Below are positions 23,193-32,770 of a stretch of 64,000 nucleotides of DNA, piece after piece. The stretch spans positions 1-64,000 of IMG/VR virus record IMGVR_UViG_3300028840_008160; one strand, given 5' to 3'. Numbering within the stretch: the stretch's first letter is position 1; each line of letters opens with the position of its first letter. The stretch comes from a virus. Made by a program: the position numbers and the translations under genes. The notes under the pieces were generated by a model, which did no database searches, was not told where the DNA came from, and saw only the letters and a program-made list of their open reading frames with translations.

Positions 23193-25756
23193 TGGCTATA
23201 TACTTTGTAAATGCTTCAGGTTCCAGTACTCTCCCTTATGATACGTCTGCAAAAGGCGCCACAGACTTTGCTACGCTTTTTAGTAATGTAGCAGAACAAT
23301 CAGGTGATATTGTAGAAGTTGTTGATGATGGTGAAATTATAGCAGCTTTTACAGTAAATTGGGCAGCCACCAATATTACAATACGGTCATGGTCAGGTAA
23401 TACAAATAAGCCAACAGTAAAATGTACATTAACGGGTAATGGGTTTTTCTGTAATAGTTCAATGAATGGCGCTAAGTTTGAAAATTTGAGAATATACAAA
23501 GATGGGAATAGTGCATATAGATTGATTGATGGAATAAGTTGTGTTGATGTCGAAGTGACTAGTTGTGAATTGTTTCACATAAACAACGATACTAGCGATA
23601 CTTCATGTGGAATACGTCCATATGTTGGTTGTAGTGGTTGGAAGGTTAGAAACTGTTTGATTTATCATGTGGGTTTATATGGCATTGAAGTAAATAATTG
23701 TAGCACTTGCGAATTTGTTAATAATACAATTTTTGATTTTAAGTACGGATCATCTGCGGCTAGCGGCATCCTTGTTACAAACGCATCTGCGACAAATAAT
23801 AAAATATATAACAATATAATTCATGGCAACGGTAGTACTACTACTTACGGGATAAGATATATTACTGCTGGTTCTGGAAATATACATGATTATAATGACA
23901 TTTATGATTGTACTACGCCGTTTTCTGGAACGACACAAAACACGCACGAAATTACTGTAGACCCATTATTTTTAAGTGAAGGTTTATTTAACCTCAGATT
24001 ACAACCATCTAGCCCTTGTTTAGATCAAGGAGCAGGATCTGGTGTCATAGCTTCAAGACCAACAACAGATTTTGATGGCATAACAAGACCTATTGACATT
24101 CCGACAATAATTGACGCTGACGACGGAACGGACATGGGGGCTTTTGAATATGACCCACCGCCGCCGTTAGATGGCCCATTATTGGTAATGACACAAAGAA
24201 CAGCAAGACATGTCGCAAAAATCTATAATTTGGACCCCGTAGAATATAATAGAGCATTTGGCACGTTTGGTTCACCGGGATCAGGGACGGCAGGTCTAAA
24301 TTTTCCATGGGGACTTACAATCGATGCTTATGGTTATTACTATATTTGCGATTATGAAAATGAACGAATAGTAAAACTCAACAGAGATTTTACTTATGTT
24401 AACGCATACGATACATCTAGTACAATTGGTCGACCTTGTTCTATATTTTATGCTGAAAATGATGATTTGTATGTGGCCGGTGTCACATATCATATAATTG
24501 AAGGTAATTTAGTTCATAATTTTATCGGTGTAGAACGTATAACAAGATCATTATCAAGTGTCAAATATAATGATAAAGTTATGGGCGATGAGATGTATGA
24601 TTTACAACCAGAGGATAAACCGACAAATATATGTCGAGGATTTTTTGTTGACGAAATATTATTATCTGGTTTACGAAATTCAATTTATAGTTTGACTGAA
24701 TTGTCTGATACTTTCTCATTTACAACCAAAAGAGACATAGGTGGCGAATCAAATACGTTCAGATTTCTTGGTATGGTACATCATTCTAATGATCTTTTAT
24801 ACGTAAATACAGGTCAAAAAATATTGAAGATTGATTCATCTTTTACTAATGTTGGTGATTCAGATACAATTGCGAAGTCAATGTATGGACTAACTGAGGC
24901 TGCTGATGGATCGTTACTGATGTATAATAGTGATACAAAATCAATTGATAGATTATCAGAAAAATCAATGCATATTATTGAAAGCCTTGTTCAAGACACT
25001 GGTAGTACAGTTTCAACTGATATTGAATGCGTATGGGATGTTTTGGAAATACCTGGTGGATTTACTCCACTTGTAGATATTTCTAATGTTTTGGGTTATT
25101 GGCGGTTTGAAGAATTATCATATGATGGATCGCCAAATGAAGTTGTTGATGATTCTGGACTTAATAATCATGGTCAAACATTCGGTGGGGCAACGCCAAT
25201 ATTTCCTGGGAAGATTGGTGGTTGTATAAACTATAATGGCTCATCAGTTTATGCAAATATGGGTAACGATGGAGGAGTATTCGATTTTGACCAGAATACA
25301 GATTTTAGTTTTGGTGCATGGTTTAAAACAACATCAACAGATTTAAGGGTAATCATATCAAAAGAAGATGGTAATAAGCCAACATGGAATTTACAAATTA
25401 ATAGCGGGTTGATCTCATTAGTATTAGAAAGCTCTAGTGGAGATGTTACATTAACTACTGATGGTTCGTATAATGACGGTAATTGGCATTTAGTTATTGC
25501 AACAATAAATAGAACGACTGATAATGCGATTTTATATATAGATGGTTCTAATCTAAAAAACGGATCAATACCATCTGCTGCATCATATGTTGAACTAGCC
25601 ACAAACGTGCTAGTTGGTGCTAGAATTCCTGTATTACCAGAAAGATTTTGGAATGGTTTAATTGATGAGACATTTATTGCACAAACTGTTTTATTACCGA
25701 CAGATGTAACTGCGCTATGGAATAATGGCGTAGGTGCACTGATAAACCCTGTATGA
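23192..25756 (+). CDS. Beta-helix / NHL propeller / LamG-like three-domain fibre-type protein
   Basis: The 854-residue protein has three parts. Residues about 1-320 form a right-handed parallel beta-helix with repeated N-N-x-I strands (NNKIYNNIIHGN). Residues about 330-620 are the same propeller module as its neighbours, starting at TQRTARHVAK. Residues about 625-854 match a LamG/concanavalin fold (VLGYWRFEE...FDFDQNTDFSFGAWFKT, DGNWHLVIATI). These are carbohydrate-binding or adhesion folds, so a receptor-binding or depolymerase-like fibre is likely. No polysaccharide-lyase active site could be confirmed. Confidence 0.75.
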   Translation: MAIYFVNASGSSTLPYDTSAKGATDFATLFSNVAEQSGDIVEVVDDGEIIAAFTVNWAATNITIRSWSGNTNKPTVKCTLTGNGFFCNSSMNGAKFENLRIYKDGNSAYRLIDGISCVDVEVTSCELFHINNDTSDTSCGIRPYVGCSGWKVRNCLIYHVGLYGIEVNNCSTCEFVNNTIFDFKYGSSAASGILVTNASATNNKIYNNIIHGNGSTTTYGIRYITAGSGNIHDYNDIYDCTTPFSGTTQNTHEITVDPLFLSEGLFNLRLQPSSPCLDQGAGSGVIASRPTTDFDGITRPIDIPTIIDADDGTDMGAFEYDPPPPLDGPLLVMTQRTARHVAKIYNLDPVEYNRAFGTFGSPGSGTAGLNFPWGLTIDAYGYYYICDYENERIVKLNRDFTYVNAYDTSSTIGRPCSIFYAENDDLYVAGVTYHIIEGNLVHNFIGVERITRSLSSVKYNDKVMGDEMYDLQPEDKPTNICRGFFVDEILLSGLRNSIYSLTELSDTFSFTTKRDIGGESNTFRFLGMVHHSNDLLYVNTGQKILKIDSSFTNVGDSDTIAKSMYGLTEAADGSLLMYNSDTKSIDRLSEKSMHIIESLVQDTGSTVSTDIECVWDVLEIPGGFTPLVDISNVLGYWRFEELSYDGSPNEVVDDSGLNNHGQTFGGATPIFPGKIGGCINYNGSSVYANMGNDGGVFDFDQNTDFSFGAWFKTTSTDLRVIISKEDGNKPTWNLQINSGLISLVLESSSGDVTLTTDGSYNDGNWHLVIATINRTTDNAILYIDGSNLKNGSIPSAASYVELATNVLVGARIPVLPERFWNGLIDETFIAQTVLLPTDVTALWNNGVGALINPV

Positions 25757-25763
25757 GTGAAGC

Positions 25764-27407
25764 ATGGCATATTACGTTGATTTTAGTTTAGCGTCAAATC
25801 CTGGATATTTGCTAGATGATCCAAATAATCCAATGGGATGGGCAGAGTTTGTTGCTGCAGGTGCAAATGTTTATTATTGTAAAGGCGAGCATGATGAAAA
25901 CACATTGACATTATATGTTGCTGATAAAGAAATTAGACCATGGAATTTAGAAACGTTTGGCCCATGGAGAGTTAATGTTGATGTTATTTCTGGAATTGTT
26001 GGGCCGTTTTCAAATTCATGGTTAACTAGTGGTGGCATTGTTTCAGCTAACAATATGATTATTCAAGGCGCTGCTGCTCAAAGAGATTATACATTTTACA
26101 ATACGAATTTTATAATAGCAAATCAATTATTAGTTGATAGTTCATTAGGATCAGCTGTCATTGTTCATTTTAAAGGATGTACTGTTAGAGCAGACGATCT
26201 TGATGTAGCTGTTGGTACGCCAGAATCAATACTTGACAATTTGAATTTTACAGATTGTGTTGTTGAAGTTAATACTAATGCTAATAGAGGTGATGAATTT
26301 AGAAATTCAGTGTTTAATAAACCAGATACAGCGTGGAGCACTGCAACTCATATCGGTTGTCAATTTAATTGGATCCCTCCAGTATGGCCTGCTTGGGATG
26401 CAATAAAAGATTTGTGGAAATATTCAGTACTTGGTATTAACATTACAGCAAATGCTAGTGGAAATTTTACTGATTATGAAACTGGTTTATTTGGAGTTGT
26501 TAGATCAATTACAGCTGGTATTGGATCGTTCTATTTTGATGTCAGTAATTACCGTATTTATGTAACGCAATCTGTTAACAGACATGTAATTAAACGGCTA
26601 GATTCAAATATTATTCCTGCTGTTTATGACGGTCAACGGTACGGTATATATGGAGAGATTGGTCGATTACGATTTCCTTCAGGCGTTTGTTCAAACGGCG
26701 AAAATATATTTTTATGTGATTATAAAAACGAGCGAGTTGTTAGACTTGATTTGGCGTTGAATTTTTTAGAAGAATATAGCACATCGTTAACAGTGGACAA
26801 GCCTTATTTAATATATTATGATAGTACGACGACCGATTTGTATGTTTTAGGTATTACTCAGAATTTTTGGAATTGCAAAATGGAACGGCTTACAATAAAT
26901 CTTGATGACGAAATAGAAAGTGTGAAAGTTAGCGATTTTCTGGGCAAATTTACTGACGGACAGATGCCGACTGCAATGTGTCGCGGATTTGACGTTAATG
27001 ACTTTATTGTTTGTGGTTTAGGTAATGATATATTTAGAACGACAGAAGAAGCTGAGACATTTACATCGTTTACAAATCAAAGTATTTTTGGTGAAGATCC
27101 TATAAGATATATGGGAATGATAAAACATTCTGATAGCAATCTTTATATGAACAATGGTGAGAAATTATTGCGTGTAAATTCTAGTTTTGAAAATACTGGT
27201 GACTCAAATCGATTATCTAGTGCTATGTATGGATTAATAGAATCTATAGATAATGCATTAGTATATTATGATGCAGAAGCATTGAAATTTGTAAAATATG
27301 ATACTGATTTGAATTACGTAGAAGACGTATTTATTGATAGTGGCGATACGATTGAATTGGATGCAAAATTTGTTGTAGATTTTCTTGAGCTTGATTTAAG
27401 AGCTTAG
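25764..27407 (+). CDS. Beta-rich domain fused to NHL-like propeller, paralogue 4
   Basis: In this 547-residue protein the first 260 residues are beta-rich, probably a small beta-helix, and unlike those of the previous protein. From about residue 266 the shared module begins (TQSVNRHVIKRLDS) and runs to the end. The ribosome binding site is weak (GTGAAG), which suggests coupling to the upstream gene 7 bases away. The shared C-terminal module with a variable N-terminal part is the mirror image of an exchangeable adhesin set. A terminator follows. Confidence 0.72.
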   Translation: MAYYVDFSLASNPGYLLDDPNNPMGWAEFVAAGANVYYCKGEHDENTLTLYVADKEIRPWNLETFGPWRVNVDVISGIVGPFSNSWLTSGGIVSANNMIIQGAAAQRDYTFYNTNFIIANQLLVDSSLGSAVIVHFKGCTVRADDLDVAVGTPESILDNLNFTDCVVEVNTNANRGDEFRNSVFNKPDTAWSTATHIGCQFNWIPPVWPAWDAIKDLWKYSVLGINITANASGNFTDYETGLFGVVRSITAGIGSFYFDVSNYRIYVTQSVNRHVIKRLDSNIIPAVYDGQRYGIYGEIGRLRFPSGVCSNGENIFLCDYKNERVVRLDLALNFLEEYSTSLTVDKPYLIYYDSTTTDLYVLGITQNFWNCKMERLTINLDDEIESVKVSDFLGKFTDGQMPTAMCRGFDVNDFIVCGLGNDIFRTTEEAETFTSFTNQSIFGEDPIRYMGMIKHSDSNLYMNNGEKLLRVNSSFENTGDSNRLSSAMYGLIESIDNALVYYDAEALKFVKYDTDLNYVEDVFIDSGDTIELDAKFVVDFLELDLRA

Positions 27408-27418
27408 TACTATGCTAA

Positions 27419-27450
27419 AGACTGTGACTATTTAGTCATGGTCTATTTTT
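27419..27450 (+). terminator. Intrinsic terminator after the propeller array
   Basis: AGACTGTGACT pairs with AGTCATGGTCT (11 positions, two wobble pairs) around ATTT, followed by ATTTTTAT. Confidence 0.7.
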
Positions 27451-27498
27451 ATGTGAAAACAACGAGCAAATATGTAAAATATAATGTAGGAGGATAGG

Positions 27499-28050
27499 AT
27501 GTTCCTGATTATAGAAGGAATTCATGATACAGGAAAGTCTACATTGATTGACAGGTTGTGCTCTAGTAAATTTGCCTTTGCGTTGTTTAAGGCTAAGCGA
27601 TTGATACCACAGTTTGAAGATGCAAAAAATGTTCAAGTATCTGATTTTGCTTTTGGTGTAAATTGTTCAGTTGTATGGTTTGCTAGTCAATTGTCAGAAA
27701 GACATCAAATAGTATTTGATAGATTGCATTTATCTGAATACGCTTATGGTCGAGCAATTCGCAATACTGATAAATTTGATGCAATACGTCGATTTGAAAT
27801 AATTGATCAAACATTGTCGACATTTAATGTTAAGTTAGTTTATTTAGAATGCGATTATGAAATAATACAACAACGACAGAAGAAGAAAAATGTTGTTTAT
27901 AGCAAAATTAGTTACGAAAAACTGACAGAAGCTTTTAATAATGCATTAAAAGTAACTAGATTACCTATATTGAGATTAAACACTGGTGAAAAAAATGAAA
28001 CATTAATATATCAAGAAGTATGCCGATTTTTGGAGGACAAATGCGATTGA
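27499..28050 (+). CDS. P-loop nucleotide kinase (thymidylate-kinase-like)
   Basis: The 183-residue protein has a Walker A loop GIHDTGKST (7-15) and DRLHLSEYAYGR, where DR(x)HLSE matches the substrate and LID side of dNMP or deoxynucleoside kinases. The length is slightly below the thymidylate kinase norm. It probably phosphorylates a nucleotide or nucleoside for phage DNA synthesis. AGGAGGATAGG precedes the ATG. It overlaps the radical SAM gene by 10 bases. Polynucleotide-kinase-like activity is an alternative. Confidence 0.7.
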   Translation: MFLIIEGIHDTGKSTLIDRLCSSKFAFALFKAKRLIPQFEDAKNVQVSDFAFGVNCSVVWFASQLSERHQIVFDRLHLSEYAYGRAIRNTDKFDAIRRFEIIDQTLSTFNVKLVYLECDYEIIQQRQKKKNVVYSKISYEKLTEAFNNALKVTRLPILRLNTGEKNETLIYQEVCRFLEDKCD

Positions 28051-29147
28051 CTGCTGAAGAAAAATTAAGACGATATGCTAGAGATATTATTGGTACTACA
28101 GATCCATGTTTAATAACTCTTCAAATAGATTTGACAGATTTTTGCGTTTGTAAATGTAAAGGCTGTGAACATTGGAAATGGCCAGTTAAAACAAAATTTG
28201 ATACTGATGTTGTAATGAAAAACGTATTTCCTTTCCCATATAAAACAGAATCAACATTATTTAACAATCTGCAATCTGTTGTATTATCTGGTGGCGAACC
28301 ATTACTTCATCAAGATGTCGAATCAATTGTAAGTCATATCAACCATAGATATGCTAATGTTGGAATTATAACATCTGGTTTAGGAAAGAACAAGCTAGAT
28401 TGGTTGACTTTATCAAAAAATTGTCGATGGATACGATTTTCAACTGATGGGTTTACACCAGAAAATTATGCAGCAACTCGAGGCGTTAATTTATTTTCAA
28501 CGTGGTTAGACAATTTGCTAACGCTACTTGACGCTAATAAGAAAACAAAATGTCAAACGAGGCTTAATGTAACAATTCATGATTATAATATCAATAATTT
28601 CTCAGATAATTTGATAGATTTTCTTTTAGAGAATAAGCTAAATTTAGATGTTTATTTTTGGCTATCGAGGGAATTTATCGATGTATTGAGACAAGAAGGA
28701 GAAGCATCAATAAATTTGTCATTAAAGCTGCGAAATAAAATAGATGAATTACGAGACGAAGCAAAAACTAAAGGCTATCCAATGAAATTAATTGATGTAG
28801 GCAATGTTTTAAGGCATATGACTGGTCGTGAAGCTAAAAGTTATAAGTCATGTTATGCTGCACAAATGTTTGCTTTAATAGCAGCTGATGGAAATGTATT
28901 TCCGTGCTGCTATATGTACGAACCTGTGTTTGCTGTGGATAAACAGCAAACACAGTTTATTATAGGAAATGTTAATGAACAATCAATATTTGATATTTAT
29001 AATGGTCAACGCTATAAAGATGTTGTAGATAAATTCAGACGATGTAATAAGAAATTTTCTCAATGCGTTTTTTGTGATAGATATGATCATTTAAATGTGT
29101 ATTTAAATCAGTACAGAATTACAGATGATGAGCCAATATTCTTATGA
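28041..29147 (+). CDS. Radical SAM/SPASM protein
   Basis: The 368-residue protein has CxxxCxxC at C35, C39 and C42, SGGEPLL (81-87) and a C-terminal SPASM region (ADGNVFPCC, IGNV, then CVFCDRY). These enzymes install radical-based changes on peptides, proteins or other molecules using S-adenosylmethionine. The frame extends to 28020, but the ATG at 28041 follows GGAGG at good spacing and is preferred. Neighbours are a P-loop kinase and a uracil-DNA glycosylase, so a role in nucleotide or DNA modification is possible. The substrate is not visible in the sequence. Confidence 0.8.
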   Translation: MRLTAEEKLRRYARDIIGTTDPCLITLQIDLTDFCVCKCKGCEHWKWPVKTKFDTDVVMKNVFPFPYKTESTLFNNLQSVVLSGGEPLLHQDVESIVSHINHRYANVGIITSGLGKNKLDWLTLSKNCRWIRFSTDGFTPENYAATRGVNLFSTWLDNLLTLLDANKKTKCQTRLNVTIHDYNINNFSDNLIDFLLENKLNLDVYFWLSREFIDVLRQEGEASINLSLKLRNKIDELRDEAKTKGYPMKLIDVGNVLRHMTGREAKSYKSCYAAQMFALIAADGNVFPCCYMYEPVFAVDKQQTQFIIGNVNEQSIFDIYNGQRYKDVVDKFRRCNKKFSQCVFCDRYDHLNVYLNQYRITDDEPIFL

Positions 29148-29758
29148 AGCATTCTTTGCTGCGAAAAAAAGTAGATCAAATAGAACAACAAATATTCAAC
29201 TGCAAAAAGTGTGATGAATTATTTTCTTTACGTCAAAAGAAAGAGCACAATTGTCCTGTATTAGGTTTTGATTTTGATCATTATTTGTCAGCTAGAGTAT
29301 GTTCAATTTGTGAAGCGCCGGGTATTTATAAACCACATAAAGGTGAAATTTTAATTGAAAAGTTCGAAGACTTTCATAAAATTTATGATGACAGAATTCA
29401 GAATGTTGCGTTAATTGGCAAGCGGCTGATGTCAGTTTATGAGCAAGCAGGATTGACATGGCAAGACATACAGCATTTTAATGTTGTTTGCTGTAGTCCA
29501 CCTAATTATAGAAAACCACAAATTGAAGAGATAATGAATTGTCTGCAATTTTTGAAAGCGAGAATTAATTTAATACAGCAAATGAAAGTGATTGTAGCAT
29601 TTGGTCGAGTTGCTAAAAGCGCTGTTAGTAAATTTAAATTTGATGTGCCAATTATTCGATCACATCATCCGTCATATATTTATTCGTATATGCTAGAAAA
29701 TGAAAGAGTTGATTATGTCTCTGATATTGCTAATCAAATTAAAAAGGTATTACAGTGA
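29144..29758 (+). CDS. Uracil-DNA glycosylase, family 4 (iron-sulfur type)
   Basis: The 204-residue protein has the cluster cysteines C20, C23, C117 and C133 (16-residue spacing in the last pair), EAPG (57-60) in the active-site loop, NVVCCSPPN..KP..EEI..C..FL and the C-terminal SHHPSYI. It removes uracil from DNA, leaving an abasic site. It overlaps the radical SAM gene by ATGA. The region between C23 and EAPG contains extra cysteines (C37, C53, C56). A phage DNA without uracil and with low GC would benefit from such repair. The alternative is a specialised glycosylase for another base. Confidence 0.8.
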   Translation: MKHSLLRKKVDQIEQQIFNCKKCDELFSLRQKKEHNCPVLGFDFDHYLSARVCSICEAPGIYKPHKGEILIEKFEDFHKIYDDRIQNVALIGKRLMSVYEQAGLTWQDIQHFNVVCCSPPNYRKPQIEEIMNCLQFLKARINLIQQMKVIVAFGRVAKSAVSKFKFDVPIIRSHHPSYIYSYMLENERVDYVSDIANQIKKVLQ

Positions 29759-29976
29759 ATCAGCATGTAATACAATTATCTGTTGATATAGCGATTATTG
29801 TTAATGATGTAGAGTTTAGACGCGCTAGAAGACAATTTAAAAGCATATTTCATTGGTCTCGTTTTTTAACAATTGAAGATATTCGCGGTCACAAAATGAC
29901 TACAAGAAAAAAGAATATTTTGTTGTTTGAGGAATCTGTAAATGAAAAAGAAAAAAAATATCAAGAAGCGGGTTAA
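29755..29976 (+). CDS. Small hypothetical protein, 73 aa
   Basis: Starts with GTG overlapping the previous stop (GTGA). The 73 residues include Arg-rich and Lys-rich segments (FRRARRQFK, KMTTRKKN) that could bind nucleic acid. Its end overlaps the next gene by 35 bases. No family is recognised. Confidence 0.5.
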   Translation: MNQHVIQLSVDIAIIVNDVEFRRARRQFKSIFHWSRFLTIEDIRGHKMTTRKKNILLFEESVNEKEKKYQEAG

Positions 29977-30352
29977 AACTAAGCAAAGTAATATTGTGCC
30001 TGTCATAATGGATGCACTTGACAGAACAAATCAAATGCTTAAAACTAGATTTAAAGTAAAGCATATAAATTATGTTCTTGATAATGGTGTAATTCAGAAA
30101 GGTTGGCTTATATCGAAAGAGCAAGATATTGATGAGGCAGTTAAATTGTTAGAAGTTCAAAACGCACCAGTATACATTTTAGGTCAATTTTATAGTGTCA
30201 TGTTTGGTTGGGATATTACAAAATCAACAATTATTGGCAGTTTATGGCGATATGGAAAAAAGGTAGATGAAATTAGAAGTGTCGATTTTGGCGAATTAAA
30301 ATTAATGATGCAAGATTGGTTCGAAAAGACAATGCAAGGAGAAAAAACATGA
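29942..30352 (+). CDS. Hypothetical protein, 136 aa
   Basis: The start ATG follows GGAATCTGTA and is inside the previous gene, and the stop overlaps the next start in ATGA. The protein is basic at the N-terminus (MKKKKNIKKRVKTK) and has a compact alpha/beta region. No family is recognised. It is translated as part of the 28-30.6 kb gene chain. Confidence 0.55.
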   Translation: MKKKKNIKKRVKTKQSNIVPVIMDALDRTNQMLKTRFKVKHINYVLDNGVIQKGWLISKEQDIDEAVKLLEVQNAPVYILGQFYSVMFGWDITKSTIIGSLWRYGKKVDEIRSVDFGELKLMMQDWFEKTMQGEKT

Positions 30353-30621
30353 TTTATGAGTATCAATGTGCTCATTGTGAACATGTGCAAGAAGAAATTC
30401 ATGGCATGAATGACAATCCTGACATCAAATGTGAAAAATGTGGTAAAGAATCAAAACGTATTATTACAGGCGGCTCGGGTGTTATTTTTAAAGGTGGTGG
30501 TTGGACAACTAGCGATTCAAAATTTAAACAGTCAATGGGAAAGAAAAGTGAAAAAATGGGAAGAAAAGCTAAAGATCACGTACAATCTGTGACGAATCTC
30601 AAAGATTTGCCGCATCGATAG
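30349..30621 (+). CDS. FmdB-family zinc-ribbon protein
   Basis: The 90-residue protein starts at an ATG overlapping the previous stop, preceded by AAGGAG. It has a zinc ribbon (C7, C10, C28, C31) followed by KRIITGGSGVIFKGGGW, the typical pattern of FmdB-like regulatory proteins. A charged C-terminal tail follows. Function in phages is unknown. A relative lies at 40.7 kb. Confidence 0.75.
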   Translation: MIYEYQCAHCEHVQEEIHGMNDNPDIKCEKCGKESKRIITGGSGVIFKGGGWTTSDSKFKQSMGKKSEKMGRKAKDHVQSVTNLKDLPHR

Positions 30622-30815
30622 ACCTTGCCAATATCTCTCTTGAAGTTGTAATCTATTTGATAACTTTAGTTGATTATTGGAGAAGTGGAATCTCCTACAA
30701 ATTATAGAAATGTTGATTCTAGAGTGAGTTGTGATGTCTCTAAGAATTTTCTGCGATAATCAATGTGACTACTGCTAGATAAAGATGAGATTTAAGACAA
30801 CTGAAAGGTTATAAA

Positions 30816-32759
30816 ATGGCAAATCAAAGTTCTATATATGACGAACAATCAATTAAAACATTAGATGAACGATCACATGTTCGTCTACGACCAGCAATGT
30901 ATATTGGCGACACTGGAATCTTCGGGTTACATCATTTGGTGTATGAAGTTGTAGATAATAGTATCGATGAAATAACTAATGGTTATGGTAACCTCATTAC
31001 TTGTAGAATTTATAATGATGGTTCAGTGTCTGTCGAAGATAATGGTCGAGGTATTCCTGTAGGTGTTCTTAAAGACAGCAAGAAATCAGCTGCTGAAGTT
31101 ATTATGACATCATTACATTCTGGTGGTAAGTTTGGTAATGACAGTTATAAAACGTCATCAGGTCTTCACGGTATTGGCGTATCAGCTGTAAATTTCTTAT
31201 CCGAAGAATTAGATCTTGTAGTTTGGCGCAATGGATTTGAATGGAAACAATCTTACGCTAAAGGTATACCGACAACTGCAGTTGAAAAAGGTTCAAGCAC
31301 TGATAAGACCGGAACATATGTTAAATTCAAACCCGATCACAAAATTTTTCAGACTGTCGACTTTCAATATAAAATATTGCATGATAGGCTGAAAGAACTA
31401 GCTTATTTGAATAAAGGTGTAAAAATCGTTGTCGTCGATGACAATACAAACGAAAAAGCTGAATTTTATTCAGATGGTGGTATTTCTGCATTTGTAGTCG
31501 ACTTAAATAGCAACAAAGAAACTGTGAGTCCTATCATTTATTTACAAGATGAAGTTCAAGTTAAAAACGAGAATGTTGAAAGCGGACCATATAATGTAAG
31601 TTTTGAAATTGCTATACAATATACAAAAACATATTCTGACATTGTTTATTCATTTGCAAATAATGTCAATACACGTGATGGTGGTACGCATTTAACTGGA
31701 TTTAAAAGTGCGTTGCTTGAAGCTATTGTTAAATATGCAGAACGAAAAAAATTATTTAAAGGCCTGCCGGTTAGACCGACTTCCAGAGATGTGCTAGAAG
31801 GATTGACGGCTGTTATATCTGTGAAACTGCCGAATCCTGAATTTGAAGGGCAAACAAAATCCACATTAGGCAATCCAGAAATCAAACCTATTATTAGAGA
31901 TCAAGCACTCGAAGCAATAACGGATTATTTTGGTAAACATGAATCTATTGCAATGGCAATTGCAGAAAAAGTATCGCAAGCATGCATTGCTAGAGAAGAA
32001 GCTAGAAAAGCAAAAGAAACAGTAAGACGGAAAAACATATTATCTACATTAGGTTCGTTGCCTGGAAAACTAGCTGATTGTTCAGATAAAAACCCAGAAA
32101 CATGCGAACTATTTATTGTTGAAGGTGATAGTGCTGGTGGTAGCAGTAAGCAAGGTCGTAATAGGAATTTTCAAGCAGTGTTACCAGTTAAAGGAAAAGT
32201 ATTGAACGTTGAAAAATGCGAATTGGCAAAAGTACTTGACAATGAAGAAATCAAATCATTGATAGCAGCAATAGGCATCGACATTAAAACTGGTGACATA
32301 TCAAAACTTAGATATGACAAAATCATTATTAGCTGTGATGCTGACGTTGACGGAGCTCACATTTCATCATTGTTATTGACACTGTTTTATCGATTTATGA
32401 AACAATTGGTTGTTGATGGTCATGTTTATTTGGCTCAACCACCATTGTATCGTGCTAAATATGGTAAAGAAGATTACTATATCATGGACGATGAAGAACT
32501 AGCTAAATGGAAAAAGACAGTTAAAAATCCAGAGAAAGCGATTATAACACGGTTTAAAGGTTTAGGAGAAATGAATCCTGAACAATTGTCAATAACAACA
32601 ATGAATCCGCAAACTAGAAAATTGGCAAGAGTTGTTGTAGCTGATGAAGACGAAACTGATCGTATTTATTCTATTCTGATGGGTCGAGATATTAATGCTA
32701 GACGAGAATATATAGTTCAAAATGCATTTATTGTTCATGAAGATGAAATAGATGCATAA
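30816..32759 (+). CDS. gyrB: DNA gyrase / type II topoisomerase subunit B
   Basis: The 647-residue protein has the full B-subunit order: GHKL ATPase with YEVVDNSIDE (E44, N48), DNGRGIPVG, SSGLHGIGVS, the QTK loop, and the TOPRIM domain with EGDSAGG (about 436-442) and DADVDG (508, 510, 512). It binds ATP and helps the A subunit cut and pass DNA. Length fits Gram-positive-type GyrB (about 640). GyrB or ParE cannot be told from this subunit alone, but the next gene has a gyrase-specific box. It is first of a gyrB-gyrA-topA run, 11 bases from gyrA. Confidence 0.93.
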   Translation: MANQSSIYDEQSIKTLDERSHVRLRPAMYIGDTGIFGLHHLVYEVVDNSIDEITNGYGNLITCRIYNDGSVSVEDNGRGIPVGVLKDSKKSAAEVIMTSLHSGGKFGNDSYKTSSGLHGIGVSAVNFLSEELDLVVWRNGFEWKQSYAKGIPTTAVEKGSSTDKTGTYVKFKPDHKIFQTVDFQYKILHDRLKELAYLNKGVKIVVVDDNTNEKAEFYSDGGISAFVVDLNSNKETVSPIIYLQDEVQVKNENVESGPYNVSFEIAIQYTKTYSDIVYSFANNVNTRDGGTHLTGFKSALLEAIVKYAERKKLFKGLPVRPTSRDVLEGLTAVISVKLPNPEFEGQTKSTLGNPEIKPIIRDQALEAITDYFGKHESIAMAIAEKVSQACIAREEARKAKETVRRKNILSTLGSLPGKLADCSDKNPETCELFIVEGDSAGGSSKQGRNRNFQAVLPVKGKVLNVEKCELAKVLDNEEIKSLIAAIGIDIKTGDISKLRYDKIIISCDADVDGAHISSLLLTLFYRFMKQLVVDGHVYLAQPPLYRAKYGKEDYYIMDDEELAKWKKTVKNPEKAIITRFKGLGEMNPEQLSITTMNPQTRKLARVVVADEDETDRIYSILMGRDINARREYIVQNAFIVHEDEIDA

Positions 32760-32770
32760 AAGGAGTAAGC

